Shown here piece after piece: positions 1 through 10,620 of a DNA stretch of 64,000 nt (position 1 is its first letter; each line of letters starts with the position of its first letter). The DNA is from Biscogniauxia marginata (Eukaryota > Ascomycota > Sordariomycetes > Xylariales > Xylariaceae), in NCBI GenBank assembly GCA_022695795.1, contig MU404105.1:186001-250000 (forward strand), in the 5' to 3' direction. The notes beneath the pieces were generated by a model. That model was given only the letters and a program-made list of their open reading frames with translations, was not told the origin of the DNA and ran no database searches. The position numbers and the translations under genes are program-made.

Positions 1-1548
1 TCCTTTTCGAGAATCTTTGTCCCAAAAATAAAAAGAGGGTTAATTATTCTTCCTTTCGATTTGTTAAGAAGTTTAAGCCTTTTTTAATTTAATTTATAAT
101 GTTTTATTATATAACAAAACTTCGTAAAAAAAATTCTAATATCTCGCGTTAAGCCGAGAAACAAGCTAAGAACAAGGTAACTCTTTTAAATTTTATTGCT
201 TTTTATAGTAAAAAGGAGATAGCTTATTTTTATTACGAGCGTAATAAAAAAGATTATGTTATTTTAAAGGATTTTGATCGCTATATAGAATGTATAAAAT
301 TAAGTCGATCGCGATGTGACATGTTTAATATTTCGCGAAAGAGTGTGTTTAAAATTACGGAATAGTTTTAAAAGGTCGAAACCGAGCTCGAGAAAGCGGA
401 ATCCCATTATAAGATTACTCGTGCTATTAAGGAGATAGTTATAAACCGCATTTTGCGCCTTAAAACCGAGTATAAACTATAATCGAGTAAACTTCGTAAA
501 ATAGTTACTCGAGGTTTTAATTCTATAAAAGATTTGGAGCACGTCGAGCATGAAAAAGAAGAATAAAAACGTTTTATTAAAAAATCGCAACGCATAGAGG
601 GATTATAGTGTTAACTTAAATCTTCGCAAAACTTATTTACTTCCAAGGCTTACTCTTTTTCTTTCCTTGATTCTCCTTAATAGGATTAAAATCTTAATAT
701 TTAGGCCTTTTTAGCCGGTTTAAATTCTAGCGGTGGAAATCCTTAATCTTATTTATTAGGTTTTTTAAATGCTTAAAAGGTTCCTAAATATTTTTCTCGA
801 GTGGGTAACCTTCTTATTTAATAAAATATTATAACTAGTTATTAACTTTTTTTGAATTTAATATCTTTTCGATTTCGTACTTATTAGGATTCTCTTTAAA
901 TTTTAATTGTTTTTCTAGCGAGGCGTTTTTTAGTGCTGGTTCTAGGAGCAAAACATAAAATACAGGATGTATTTTGAATCTTTTTAGTAGTGAGAGTTTA
1001 TAATTAACTTTTGAAATAACTTTTTTAATTTTATAGGGTTTTAATTTCTTAAATTCGAGTTTTTCGCTAAGTCGTTTTGTTTTAATTTGGGGCGTTTTTA
1101 TTGTTACGCCTTGTCTTTAGTGGAGCAAGTAAACTATGTCTCCTTTCTTAAGAATTGGTCCCTTAATTCTCTTTTTATTGTAGTATTTAGTTATTCTTTC
1201 TTGGATAAATTATAGTTCTTTTTATAGCTTTATTTATATTACTTAGATCTTTTTAAATAATACCTTTGCTTAAGGAGTTATTATTATGGTGTTTAGTGCT
1301 TTTATAAGTCTTAACGGTTTCTTGTGGACTTTTGTTTTTTGGCTATATACCGCTTCGTGTAGTGATAGCTTTATGTCTTCGTTAATTAATATATTATATG
1401 CGACTTAGGCTATAAGTAATAATTTTACTTAATTGTTTATTTATTAGTTAATATAGTTTTTAAGGTATTATTTAAGTGTTTAGTTAAGCTTTTTTATTTA
1501 TTTATTTGTTTAAGGATAGTACATTATAAATAACTTTTATTTAATCCT

Positions 1549-1734
1549 TATTCGTTTTATTAAGCTAGTTTAAAACTTTAACGTGAATAGTTTATCTCTA
1601 TTTGAAATAATGCGTTTTGATAGTTCATGTTTATTAATATACTTTCTTAAGAAGCTAAAAGCTAATTGTTTTGCTATGCTTGATTTATTAAATAGTAAAA
1701 AGTAGGCGTATTTCGTGAATTTATTAACGATTAC
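1549..1734 (-). pseudogene. Integrase core relic (Ty3/gypsy)
   Basis: The minus-strand frame reads VIVNKFTKYAYF, then KRIISNRDKLFT. These match the gypsy integrase segments VIVDRFTKYA and ISDRD with Asp changed to Asn at both expected catalytic positions, and there is a stop where a Trp would be expected. It lies downstream of RT in element orientation, supporting the Ty3/gypsy assignment. Confidence 0.75.
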
Positions 1735-2943
1735 TTATATGCTGTTATAGTGTACTCCTGTTGTAGGATTTTTTAACTTTGGGAGTTTCATTATGAAGTC
1801 CTATGTAATTATATTCCATGCTTTGTTAGGTATCTGGGTTGGTTATAGTAGTTTATATGGTTTATATCGTGATGCTTTAGCCTTGTTATAAATATTATAA
1901 TTCTTTATAATTCTTTTAATTGTTTATCGTATTTCTGGAAAGTCGAATTCCTTTTAAAGTCGTTTTACCGTTTTGAAAATCCCTTGGTGGCCGTGTAAAG
2001 GATATTCGTGAAATTCTTTGACGAATTTGTTTTGTACTTGTTTTAATACGTATATTTTTTCTTTATATAAGAGAAGTTCGTCGCTAGATCCTTGTTAAAA
2101 CTATAATTATTTTTCCTTTTAATTGTAATTTTCCTTGAAACGTTATTTTTAGTTTTCTATGTTAATTCGTATGTAAGCTAATATAATTAATTCGTTATTT
2201 TGTTGTTTAAATATCTAGATATTTCTTTTATTAATTTTTGATTTATAATCTCCCTTTTTACTAAAAAGATTTATTTAAATGTTTTCTTTTCTCTTAATGT
2301 ATTGAATTTTGAAATTAAATTTAGACAGGAAAATCATTTAACGCTCGTGTTTTTAGTTAAGCGTTTATGTTATTATAAATCGTGTAAGGTTTTTATGGTT
2401 TAAATAAATATCGATAGGTTCCTTGGTTCTGTTAAGCCACGGTTCCCATTTTTTTAGTGCTCTAATGATTACTAATAATTCCTTGTTATAAATCTAATAA
2501 TTTAATTTAATACTATGTAGTGCTTTGGATAGGTACGCGACTAGGTACTATTTCTTATTGTTTTTTAGCTGCTTTAAAACTGCTTTAATGGCGAAATTTA
2601 AGGCGTTTGTCTTTAGTCGTTTCTTTTTATTTTCGTTTAGAAGTTTATATATAACCTCATTAGTTACGACTTTTTTTAGTTGTTAAAAAGCCTGTTTGGC
2701 TTTTTTAATGAAATGGAAAGCCTTTTTTATTTTTACTAGGGTAGTTAGTTCTGTTAATGGTTTAGCGATACGCCTGAAATCTTTAATGAGTTATTTGACA
2801 TAGTTAATAAAGCCAAGAAATACGCGTATGTTTATAACATTTTTAGGTTTTAGTTAATTCTTGATTATTGTTATTTTTCCTTTTTAAATGCGAATTTTTC
2901 TTGAACTTATTATAAACCCTAAATAGTTTAGTTTTTTAATATA

Positions 2944-3153
2944 TTATTCATTTTTAGTTAAATAAACGAGTAGGTTTACTTTTTCCAAGGCTTTTAACAC
3001 CTGCTTTATATGTTTTTTATGTTTTTTTTCGTTTTTTAAGTAAATTAGTATATTGTTTAGGTAAACGAATATAAATTTGTTTAGAAACTTGCGAAGGACT
3101 ATTATAATTATGTGTTGAAATGTAGCGGGTGCGTTAATAAGTTTAAATGGCAT
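2944..3153 (-). pseudogene. Reverse transcriptase relic (Ty3/gypsy)
   Basis: A 69-codon open stretch resembles the gypsy RT core: an MPF-x-L-x-NAPATFQ segment followed by FVYLNNILIY. The catalytic YLDD-type motif reads YLNN, so both catalytic Asp residues are Asn. Stops bound it on both sides. It is dead as an enzyme. Confidence 0.85.
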
Positions 3154-5510
3154 AACTTTATACTTATAATATTTATGTATCGTTTGAAAGGCTGTATATT
3201 ATTCGTGTTTTTTAGCCATTTTGATTATATAGTATTTATCGCGAAGGTTTAGTGCTGTGAAGATTTAGGCCTTATTAATTTATCCCTTTATGAGTTTTAT
3301 TAGTGGTAATAAATACCCGTTTTTTTTGGTTATTTTATTAAGGTGTCGGTAGTCGATTACTTGTCTTTATACTAGGTTTCCTTCTTTATTAATACGTTAT
3401 TTCTCGTTTTTATTGATTTTGGGTATTATGATTGCCGGGTATCTTAACGAGGATTCGGATTCTCGAATATATTCTTTATCGAGATCCTCCTAGATTCCCT
3501 TTTATAGTGCTTTTTGTTTTTCTTGATTTATAAGATATATTAAGAATAATTTTAATTGTTTTTTTTCTTTAAAGTGGATTTAGTGGTTTTATTAGCTATG
3601 TTTTAGTAATTCTTCTTTTGTCTTATCTTTAAATAATTTATAAAAACGGAGGTACTTACGCGATACTTTTTTCGTTAAATCTTTAGGTTTAGTTATTCGA
3701 ATTATATAGGCGATATGTTTCGTTTTTGTATTTATTTCTTTAGAGTTACTTGTGGTACTTATCTCGTAACTCGTAGCGGTTGACTCCTCCTGTTTTTAAT
3801 CTTAATAAAGCGTGTTTATCTCGAAATTTATTTGTGGATTACTTTTTTTAAGCTAATTTATTCTTAAGATCATGTCGTGATTTAATATGTATATAATGTT
3901 AAGAATGATTTGTTTAAAATGTCTTTAAATAGTTACCGAGAAAGGAATTATTTCTTTTAATACTTTACTATTCTCGTAACTAGACATGTTTCCTTTAAAG
4001 TTCTATAGCTTATATAGACTTTATTTATATACTTATAATATTTTATCTTCTTAAGTTACCTTTGTTAAAATATAGTTTTTATTTACTCTTAAATTTATTA
4101 GGGCTTTATACTTCTTTTTATTATACCCGACTTTGGTTATAATAGTGTTATTAAGTCCCGATTAGACTTTATATAAAGACTTGTTATTTATGGCTTCTTG
4201 TTGCTTTACTAGCGAGAGCCTTTGCCGTTTTTTGGTTTTTCACGTTCCTTCCTTTTTGGTTTTCTTTTAGTTGTTATAACCCGGATGTCCTTCTATTCTT
4301 AAGCTTTTATAAGAGCGTGTTTCCAGTAATTATTACTTAAACAGTCTCTTTAATTACTTTTTATATAATAAGGAGTGAAAGGTTTATTCTTTATGTAGAA
4401 TTTTACATATTAAAACTTCAATTCTTCTTTAAGGGCCTTTTTATAACCTAAGTCCGTTTTGTTAACTTGGAATTTCTTAAAGTTTTAGATTATCCTTGAA
4501 TAAAAAGAGTAATTACTAAGTCTACTTATTAGAGGTATTTTAATGTCTCTTTTTAAGTTTATATTGATTTTTAAGAGTTTCCCTCCTTTTTTAAGGTATA
4601 CTTTGGTGATTCGTTTATAGCCTCGTTTAATCGCACGTGTTTTTACTTACTACTTTATTAAGTGTTTTCTTATAAAGCCGAATAGATTAATGTTATATTT
4701 AGTTCGTTTTTTAAGCCATTATAAAAGATATAGTTCTTTTTATAATTCTTATAATTCTTCTTTAATCTCGTTTTCTTCGAAACCTGCTTCGAGTAAGTCA
4801 TGTACGTCGCATGGTACCGAGGTATAACATATACAACCTTTAGCTATTACTTCGTAACTTCTTTCGGAGCTTGAGTAAAGATAACATGCTTTAAGGTAAT
4901 GTGGCCATCGTGGGGTGTTATCGCAAATACACTTATTTTCTTTCGTGTCGTCACTCTCTAGTTCTTGAGAATAGTAACCGGCTTTATCCTTAAAACTTTA
5001 ATATATTTAATAGGCGTTATTAATATAAAAGCTTTAATATAACAATATATGTTCTCTTGAGCTTTAATAAATATTATAGTTATTATTTATACAAAGCCTT
5101 TAATTTAGGCTATTATGCTGGCTTTTCCCTTAATGGGTTTCGCATTTATCGTTCTTATAATGACTTTAGTGTAGATCATTATAGTTTAACTTAATTCCTA
5201 AGTCGTATCCTAACTTATAGTTATTACATATATATAGTAGTTCGCTTTCGTTATATCTTTATTTAGCTTGTTTTAATGTAAAATATTTTAAATACGAGTA
5301 ATTATTCTTTAAGTAGTCTTTGCGGTTGACTTAATAAGATCTATAGATTCTTTTTATAGGAGCCTTCTCGATCTTTTCTGCTTTAATAGTATTAATAGTA
5401 AATACTTAGTTTATTTTTTCGTTGTTTTCGAATTAAACCTTTGCCATGACGACTCTTTTCTCGGGTTGAGGAATTCCTCTTGTTTTTGGTTCTTGTTTCT
5501 TAGGACTTTG

Positions 5511-5552
5511 GTATTCGTTTTTATAATGTTCTTTTTTTTTGTAGTTAAAACA
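5511..5552 (-). pseudogene. Gag CCHC zinc-knuckle relic
   Basis: The minus-strand frame keeps C-x2-[C]-x4-H-x4-[C] spacing with the first Cys and the His intact, but the second and fourth ligand positions are Tyr. TGT to TAT is the change a RIP-type C-to-T transition on the opposite strand produces. This marks the nucleocapsid end of gag. Confidence 0.6.
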
Positions 5553-6626
5553 TTTAATGGTTGATTTATTTCGTTTCTTTTATTCCTTTTAAATAACGTT
5601 AATTTTAATGGGGTTTAACTTGGTTCTAGTGCCTTTCCTGGTTCCGGTACCGCTTTTATGATTTCCTTTTTTTAACTAATTACTACTCTTTCGTTATATC
5701 GTCTTTTTCTTTTTAAGGTATCGTTCGAAGTTTTCGTTATCGATGGTAATTGCCATTATAACGTAGTTGTTAAACTTCCCTGGGTTCTTTTCTTTATATA
5801 GGTTTGTTTTATATAACTTATTTTTTATATAGTCCTTTAACCCTTAATAAAATAAGTAGTATAGGCTTTCGATAAGTAGTTGTGACTAGCTTGCGAGTTT
5901 TTTGAACTTAATAGCGTAGTTTAAAGCTTTTTTATTTTGTCGTAGTTTGTAAAGTCGAGCTTTGGCTTGTTGCTTGAGGATTAAATTACCGAACATAGAT
6001 CTAAGTTGTTTTTTAAATTCTTTATAATTTTTAAAGACTTTTTTCGTGTCTTTTTAGGTGTTTGGTTCGTTCTTTAAATAATTCTTTAACATTGGTTGAA
6101 ACTAGGTTAAGGCGGTTTTAGCGAGGAGCTGGGATACTATGAAAACCTTTTATTCCTTAGTAATAATCGTTTTATAATAGAACCGTAAATAGGTTCCAGT
6201 TTAAATCAAAAATTCTTTTAAATCGCTTAACCTATTATATTTATTAGGTGTAATTAGTTTAAAACCCTTTACGTCGAGAGTTGTTATATTGTTATTATCG
6301 TTTAAGTTGTTAGGGTCGCTATCATTTAAGGGTAATTAGGGTTGTTTTGCCTATTTGTTTTCTTTTTTAGGCATTTTTTCCTCCTCTTTTTTTTCCTCTT
6401 TAGATGCTTTTTCTTGCTAATCTTCTGAGATGTCCTTTTGTGACTCTTTTTTAGTTGCAATTATAATGGACTTTTATGTTGGTTCCTTTAAACCTTTTAG
6501 TTATATCGTAAAAGGATTTAAAGCTTTCGTTTAAAAGCTTATTAATTGTTATTTTTTTACTTATTTCTTTTTTTGTTGCTTTTTAATCTTAAGGGGCATG
6601 CTTGTCCTAGGACTATTTAATTGAAA

Positions 6627-6644
6627 GTCCCTCCTTTTGAACCA
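6627..6644 (-). other. Probable primer-binding site of the retroelement
   Basis: One base inside the inner LTR edge the minus strand reads TGGTTCAAAAGG. The leading TGG is complementary to the CCA 3' end of tRNAs and sits where the minus-strand primer anneals in LTR elements. The tRNA identity is not determined. Confidence 0.55.
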
Positions 6645-6645
6645 A

Positions 6646-7081
6646 TGTTAAGCACTGATTAAGGAGTTATTAAAATGTGACGAACCTCCTTATATATTCC
6701 TAGTTAACTGACTTTTATAAGTAAGTACGTACTAGGTTTTCTTGATTTAAAGGTAATAATAAGTTGAGATTAGTTTAAAGATTTATAATGTTATGTTTGT
6801 TAGAGAGGTTTCAAGGTATTTTCATTATAGTATCAAAGAGTAATTATAGTTTTAAATTAATAGTTAAAAAATAAGAGATTAATTACATAAAGAAATTCTA
6901 ATTTATTTATACTCGTTCTTCCTCTTATATAATTGATTGAATAGTTAAATCGTAGGTTGCCTCACCTATTAATCACATATTCAGTGAATAGTTGAATCTT
7001 AGGTTGCCCCACCCATTATTCACATATTCGATGGGGTCACGTGCGTGGCACTCGTTTCCCACTTTTAGGAGTCTCGTAACA
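6646..7081 (-). repeat. 5' LTR of the degraded gypsy element
   Basis: A 436-base block bounded by TGTTA at 6646-6650 and TAACA at 7077-7081, the expected TG...CA inverted ends of an LTR. The change from AT-rich RIP sequence to normal composition happens just to the right. The partner LTR would lie left of base 1, so identity between LTRs cannot be judged. An imperfect internal direct repeat lies at 6939-7030. Confidence 0.75.
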
Positions 7082-7185
7082 CCTCGCCGTTACCAATTAG
7101 TAAATTGTATAACTGGACGATGGCTCCCGCTCGACTATTCTTATTGTTAAACCTCGTATGTAAAGACCTAGATCGGTTTTTTGAT

Positions 7186-8003
7186 TTACACGTATAAGAA
7201 AATCTTTTCATCTTCTTGTTCGTACCATTCTNNNNNNNNNNNNNNNNNNNNNNNNNNNNNNNNNNNNNNNNNNNNNNNNNNNNNNNNNNNNNNNNNNNNN
7301 NNNNNNNNNNNNNNNNNNNNNNNNNNNNNCTTCTTTATTTTCGAGGTCTTCTTTATTTTCGAGGTCTTCTTTATTTTCGAGGTCTTCTTTATTTTCGAGG
7401 TCTTCTTTATTTTCGAGGTCTTCTTTATTTTCGAGGTCTTCTTCATCAACGGGTATTGGCTCCATCGCCTCCACCATCACGGCTAAAACCTCCTCTGTAA
7501 CGTAATTAGGTTTGCCTTCTCCACGCGGTTCGCCCTTTTCACGTGCTGCCACTTTTCACGTGCTGCCACTTTTCACGTGCTGCCACTTTTTGCTTGAACA
7601 AGTCTAGCACATGTTGATCCACGTAAATGAAGTAGTTCCATTTAGGATCTAGGCTCTTTTCTCGATCGAAGAAAGATGCCGACCATTGCTGGAAGATCTC
7701 CCGGACTTCTTGCACCGAGAGGCCATCAAGGCTTGGGTCCTCCCTAGTAATGATCTTGGGTGACTTCCGGAGCTTATCGCGCTCCTCGATGTGTTCTATT
7801 GTAAGCTGGTCCCCTGGCGCAGTATAAGGCTGAAGCGAAGCGATGATGGCTTTCCGGATATAGTCGATATATTGTTTCCATGTATCTTCGTCTTGAAAAT
7901 CTGTACGGTAAATGAATAATCCCCAAGAAGGTTCTTCCTTACGCTTTTCACTTGCAATTATCCTTGCCGTTAGGGTAGGGTACTTGTATCGGAGTTCATA
8001 CAT
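7186..8003 (-). CDS. Hypothetical fungal protein, frame interrupted by minisatellite
   Basis: The minus-strand frame starting at 8003 (MYELRYKYPTLTARI) runs 154 codons and stops at 7539 inside a 17-base triple repeat. A second frame resumes in the third repeat copy and continues through GEPRGEGKPNYVTEEV into the EDLENK array and the N gap. With one repeat copy the two parts would be a single frame, so the gene looks recently frameshifted or in an off state. After the gap, the frame ending EDEKIFLYV at 7186 is one possible C-terminus, but the gap hides the true frame. It resembles short lineage-specific fungal proteins with Trp and charged residues; no function is recognised. It sits beside dead transposon sequence. 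Confidence 0.5.
7232..7329. other. Assembly gap (98 N)
   Basis: A run of 98 undetermined bases abutting an 18-base tandem repeat. The gap most likely reflects failure to assemble the repeat, so its true length and the reading frame across it are unknown. Confidence 0.95.
7330..7437 (-). repeat. 18-base tandem repeat coding EDLENK, at least 6 copies
   Basis: Six perfect back-to-back copies of an 18-base unit end at the N gap. The length keeps frame, and on the minus strand each copy encodes EDLENK, an acidic charged hexapeptide. Perfect identity between copies suggests recent expansion. The array may continue through the gap. Confidence 0.9.
7535..7585 (-). repeat. 17-base tandem repeat, 3 copies, inside coding frame
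   Basis: Three perfect copies of a 17-base unit containing CACGTG occupy 7535-7551, 7552-7568 and 7569-7585. As 17 is not a multiple of 3, each copy shifts the frame of the overlying gene. Copy one encodes AAREK in the upstream frame and copy three encodes it in the downstream frame. Confidence 0.9.
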
Positions 8004-8946
8004 CTATTAATTTAAATGAGGATACCTATCAAAAGACATAGATTATTGATGGATGGTGAGGGATGGTAGTTGTGAGTAATAATAATGTCTAGTCCACGGG
8101 AAGTTAACGAATATTTCCAATCTTAAAGCCTTGGTGCATCGACGACTGCATAGTGGTGGCGGTAATGTCCCTTTGGGAAAATCGCCTCACATTAGAAAAT
8201 TTAACATCAACTTAGCTTTTAGAGTGAGCCGAACACTAAAGTAAGTATGTAGGTAGAATGGCTGACTCACATTTAACCACAATAACGAAAGACCTTGTTT
8301 CTGGGAAATGTCCATTGGTGGCTACAAACAGAAATACGCGGTGAAGTTGAAGCTTTGAGAAGTATTAGTACCCATTGCGCATCAATGACATTAAAGACCT
8401 CATTTCCCACACAGGAAAAGGAAGCGGCTGTTGATGGCAAAAGCCTAACATACTTTTATTATATGCTCTGTGGCATATCGAGACCGCTTATCAGCCTGAG
8501 ATGGTCGAGCAGGTAATAGCATGTTGATGTCCACCTTGGCACACAGTTGGCCACTTAATCTGAAGCACAAGAAACAATCAGCCCACCACCAAACCCATAC
8601 CCGTGTATGTAGGTTCCTGATTCTAAGTGAGTTGTGGACTTACTAGACCGCGTATTATAGGAGTTTGCTCCTCCTAAGATCGTCTAAGAAGTGCGCCGAG
8701 CCAGGATAAGGTTTAACGCGGTATTAAAGTTAATTAAACTTTTAAATTATTATTTTATAAATTTAGAATAAATAAATCTTTAAATAAAAGCTTATAAATT
8801 ATAACTTACTTAATATATAAAGAATTATAATTACATGGCGGTATAAAAATAGTATAAAATCCATTTAATTATAACATGCCTCATGCACAAATCTCTATAT
8901 AAATCAGATTAAAGTATTGCGAGATATATATATCGGTGTATCCAAA
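8004..8946. other. Intergenic, with an AT-rich relic
   Basis: No supported gene. An open frame of 73 codons at 8295-8516 has no recognisable features. About 8720-8880 is strongly AT-rich, like the RIP-damaged element at the window start, and is probably a small transposon relic. Confidence 0.6.
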
Positions 8947-9892
8947 TTAATCGTTCTCGCTTGACAAAGCCTGGACATATGTATCAAACTTGTCAGTCCT
9001 GGAGGACGCTAGGTCGATGGTAAAGGTCCCGTGTTCTGTATGTATCCCAAAGACGGTGTAATTGTCACTTGGGTCGAGGGGAGGCGAAGGCGACGATGCC
9101 CACTGCAAATAAGAAGTCAGTAAGTGTGGTGAACTACAACTTGTAAGAGTTACTTACGGCGAAGTTTGCCTCCGTTGCCCCTGGGTTGAGAGTCGTCGTT
9201 GCTCCGCCGTCATGCGTCCAGACGCTACAGCCCTTGCACAGTGCGTTCAATGTCCAGTGTGTATCATTTGTGGTTGAACCCTTTACTGTAAGACCTGGTG
9301 TTAGCCATTGTATCCTACCACATAAGATATTCGATGCGGGCGTGGAGGAATCTACGACCCTCTATTCCAGTATCTGAAGTTCCCAACAAGCAGCTCTTCC
9401 CGTCCACGGGGATATCGGGTTCGTGTAATAATAATGAGAAAAGGGCAGGGCATGACTATTGATATTACTTACGAAGCGTGTATTCGGCTGTCTCGTACAC
9501 GTCGGGGACGGTGTGCGCACTGATGTCTTGTTAAATTTAATCCATACATGTAAAGTGGTATGTGTGTCTTACCTTGCCCAGCGAGACGAGACAACCGAGC
9601 TGTTACCGTTTGCCCAACCTATCGTGACCGTGTTGTTGATCATATGGCCACCCCAAGCGATTCCCGCCCAGCCAGCTGACTTCGGGGCGACAATTTGGAT
9701 GAGCATATCGAACGGTGCCGCGTCTACGACGGGAAGCGCGACCCGGTAAGCAATCTGTGCGATCCCTACCGTGCTACTAGAATAGCAGACATCAGTCGCC
9801 GGATCGCAAAACAAGGCAGAGGGTGCTCTGGGAGCTGCTGCACCCGTACCGACAAGAGCTAACGCTATACTAAAGATCTGAACGAAACCCAT
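8947..9892 (-). CDS. Secreted AA8 cytochrome (CDH-type haem domain) protein
   Basis: Four exons fit: 9519-9473 and 9285-9158 between a first exon 9892-9573 and a last exon 9102-8947, all with GT-AG borders in frame. The product is about 215 residues. It opens with a signal peptide (MGFVQIFSIALALVGTGAAA), then a DOMON/cytochrome fold like that of cellobiose dehydrogenase. GGHMINNTVTIGWANG carries the candidate Met haem ligand; NDTHWTLNALCKGC carries the candidate His ligand and the disulphide cysteines. It ends after FDTYVQALSSEND with no flavin dehydrogenase or cellulose-binding module. Such AA8 proteins are extracellular electron carriers, for example feeding lytic polysaccharide monooxygenases; that role is inferred here. 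The long second intron could hide a small extra exon. Confidence 0.8.
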
Positions 9893-10620
9893 TCTGAACT
9901 AACTGGGAAACAGATTGCCCAAGCTTAGCGTAGCGGTTGGGGTTAGTGGTGATTCTGGTGCGGTAAGGCACATTTATACTCCTGAATGGCCATTCTCTGA
10001 TGAGACACCCCTGCACCATTACATCTTCTGCCGCCGGGCATTTCTCCGCAAGGCTGCATGGGTATTATCTACCGCCGTGTGATGAGCCGGAACCTGGAAG
10101 TAGGAATCCATGAAGTTAGTACAAAGCAGCTTGCGATTGGACACATGCATTTTGGCAGACTGACTCTTTATGGTTCCGCTGCTTTGGAGAAAAGCGGCTG
10201 AAGTCAAGCCCCAAGCCCCAAAGCGGGGCTCGGAATCAACAGAGAGTTGTCCTAGAATGGGATCGTGACGTTGAGGTGGGAGGAATATAGACCTAGGCTA
10301 TATATCTGTATTAATTACGACTATACTCAAGTACAATCTCATTTGGGCTGAGTGTATGGGTATTGCAATTCAGGTTGCCTTTCATATCATACCCGGCCAC
10401 TCATGGCATTCCTCATCTAACTCGTCATAATCCCATGTTTATCTCGAAAAGAGAAAGCCTAGCGCGTGTGTTAAGTCTTGCCTCTGCGAAACCACGCATA
10501 GGTATCGTGAACTAGCAACAAAATTATTGTCAACACCATCTGCTGTTCAGGACTCTTGCTTTTCCCTGGCGATATGGATAGTACTCCAAGATACCCCAAT
10601 AGACCCTAGGTTAATACGTC
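9893..10620. other. Intergenic between AA8 and AKR genes
   Basis: Apart from the TATA-like box near 9975, nothing is recognised. It serves as promoter of the AA8 gene and 3' flank of the aldo/keto reductase gene. Confidence 0.5.
9973..9978 (-). promoter_or_regulatory. TATA-like box of the AA8 gene
   Basis: The minus strand reads TATAAA about 80 bases before the AA8 start codon, a normal distance for a fungal TATA element. Only the motif and its position support this. Confidence 0.4.

Larger units (their letters stand above)
1..7081 (-). mobile_element. RIP-degraded Ty3/gypsy LTR retrotransposon, partial
   Basis: About 7 kb of very AT-rich sequence with no long open frame. Read on the minus strand it keeps the gypsy order: LTR and primer-binding site at the right, a CCHC zinc-knuckle relic near 5.5 kb, reverse transcriptase near 3.0 kb and integrase core near 1.6 kb. 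RT before integrase is the Ty3/gypsy order; Ty1/copia has the reverse. Acidic and Cys codons are replaced in ways that fit C-to-T transitions (Asp to Asn, Cys to Tyr), and stops are frequent, as expected for RIP. The left LTR lies beyond the window start. The element is certainly non-autonomous. Confidence 0.9.

Noticed and set aside
7330..7437. CRISPR-like array
   Set aside because: Units are contiguous with no spacers and keep a coding frame; it is a coding minisatellite in a eukaryote.
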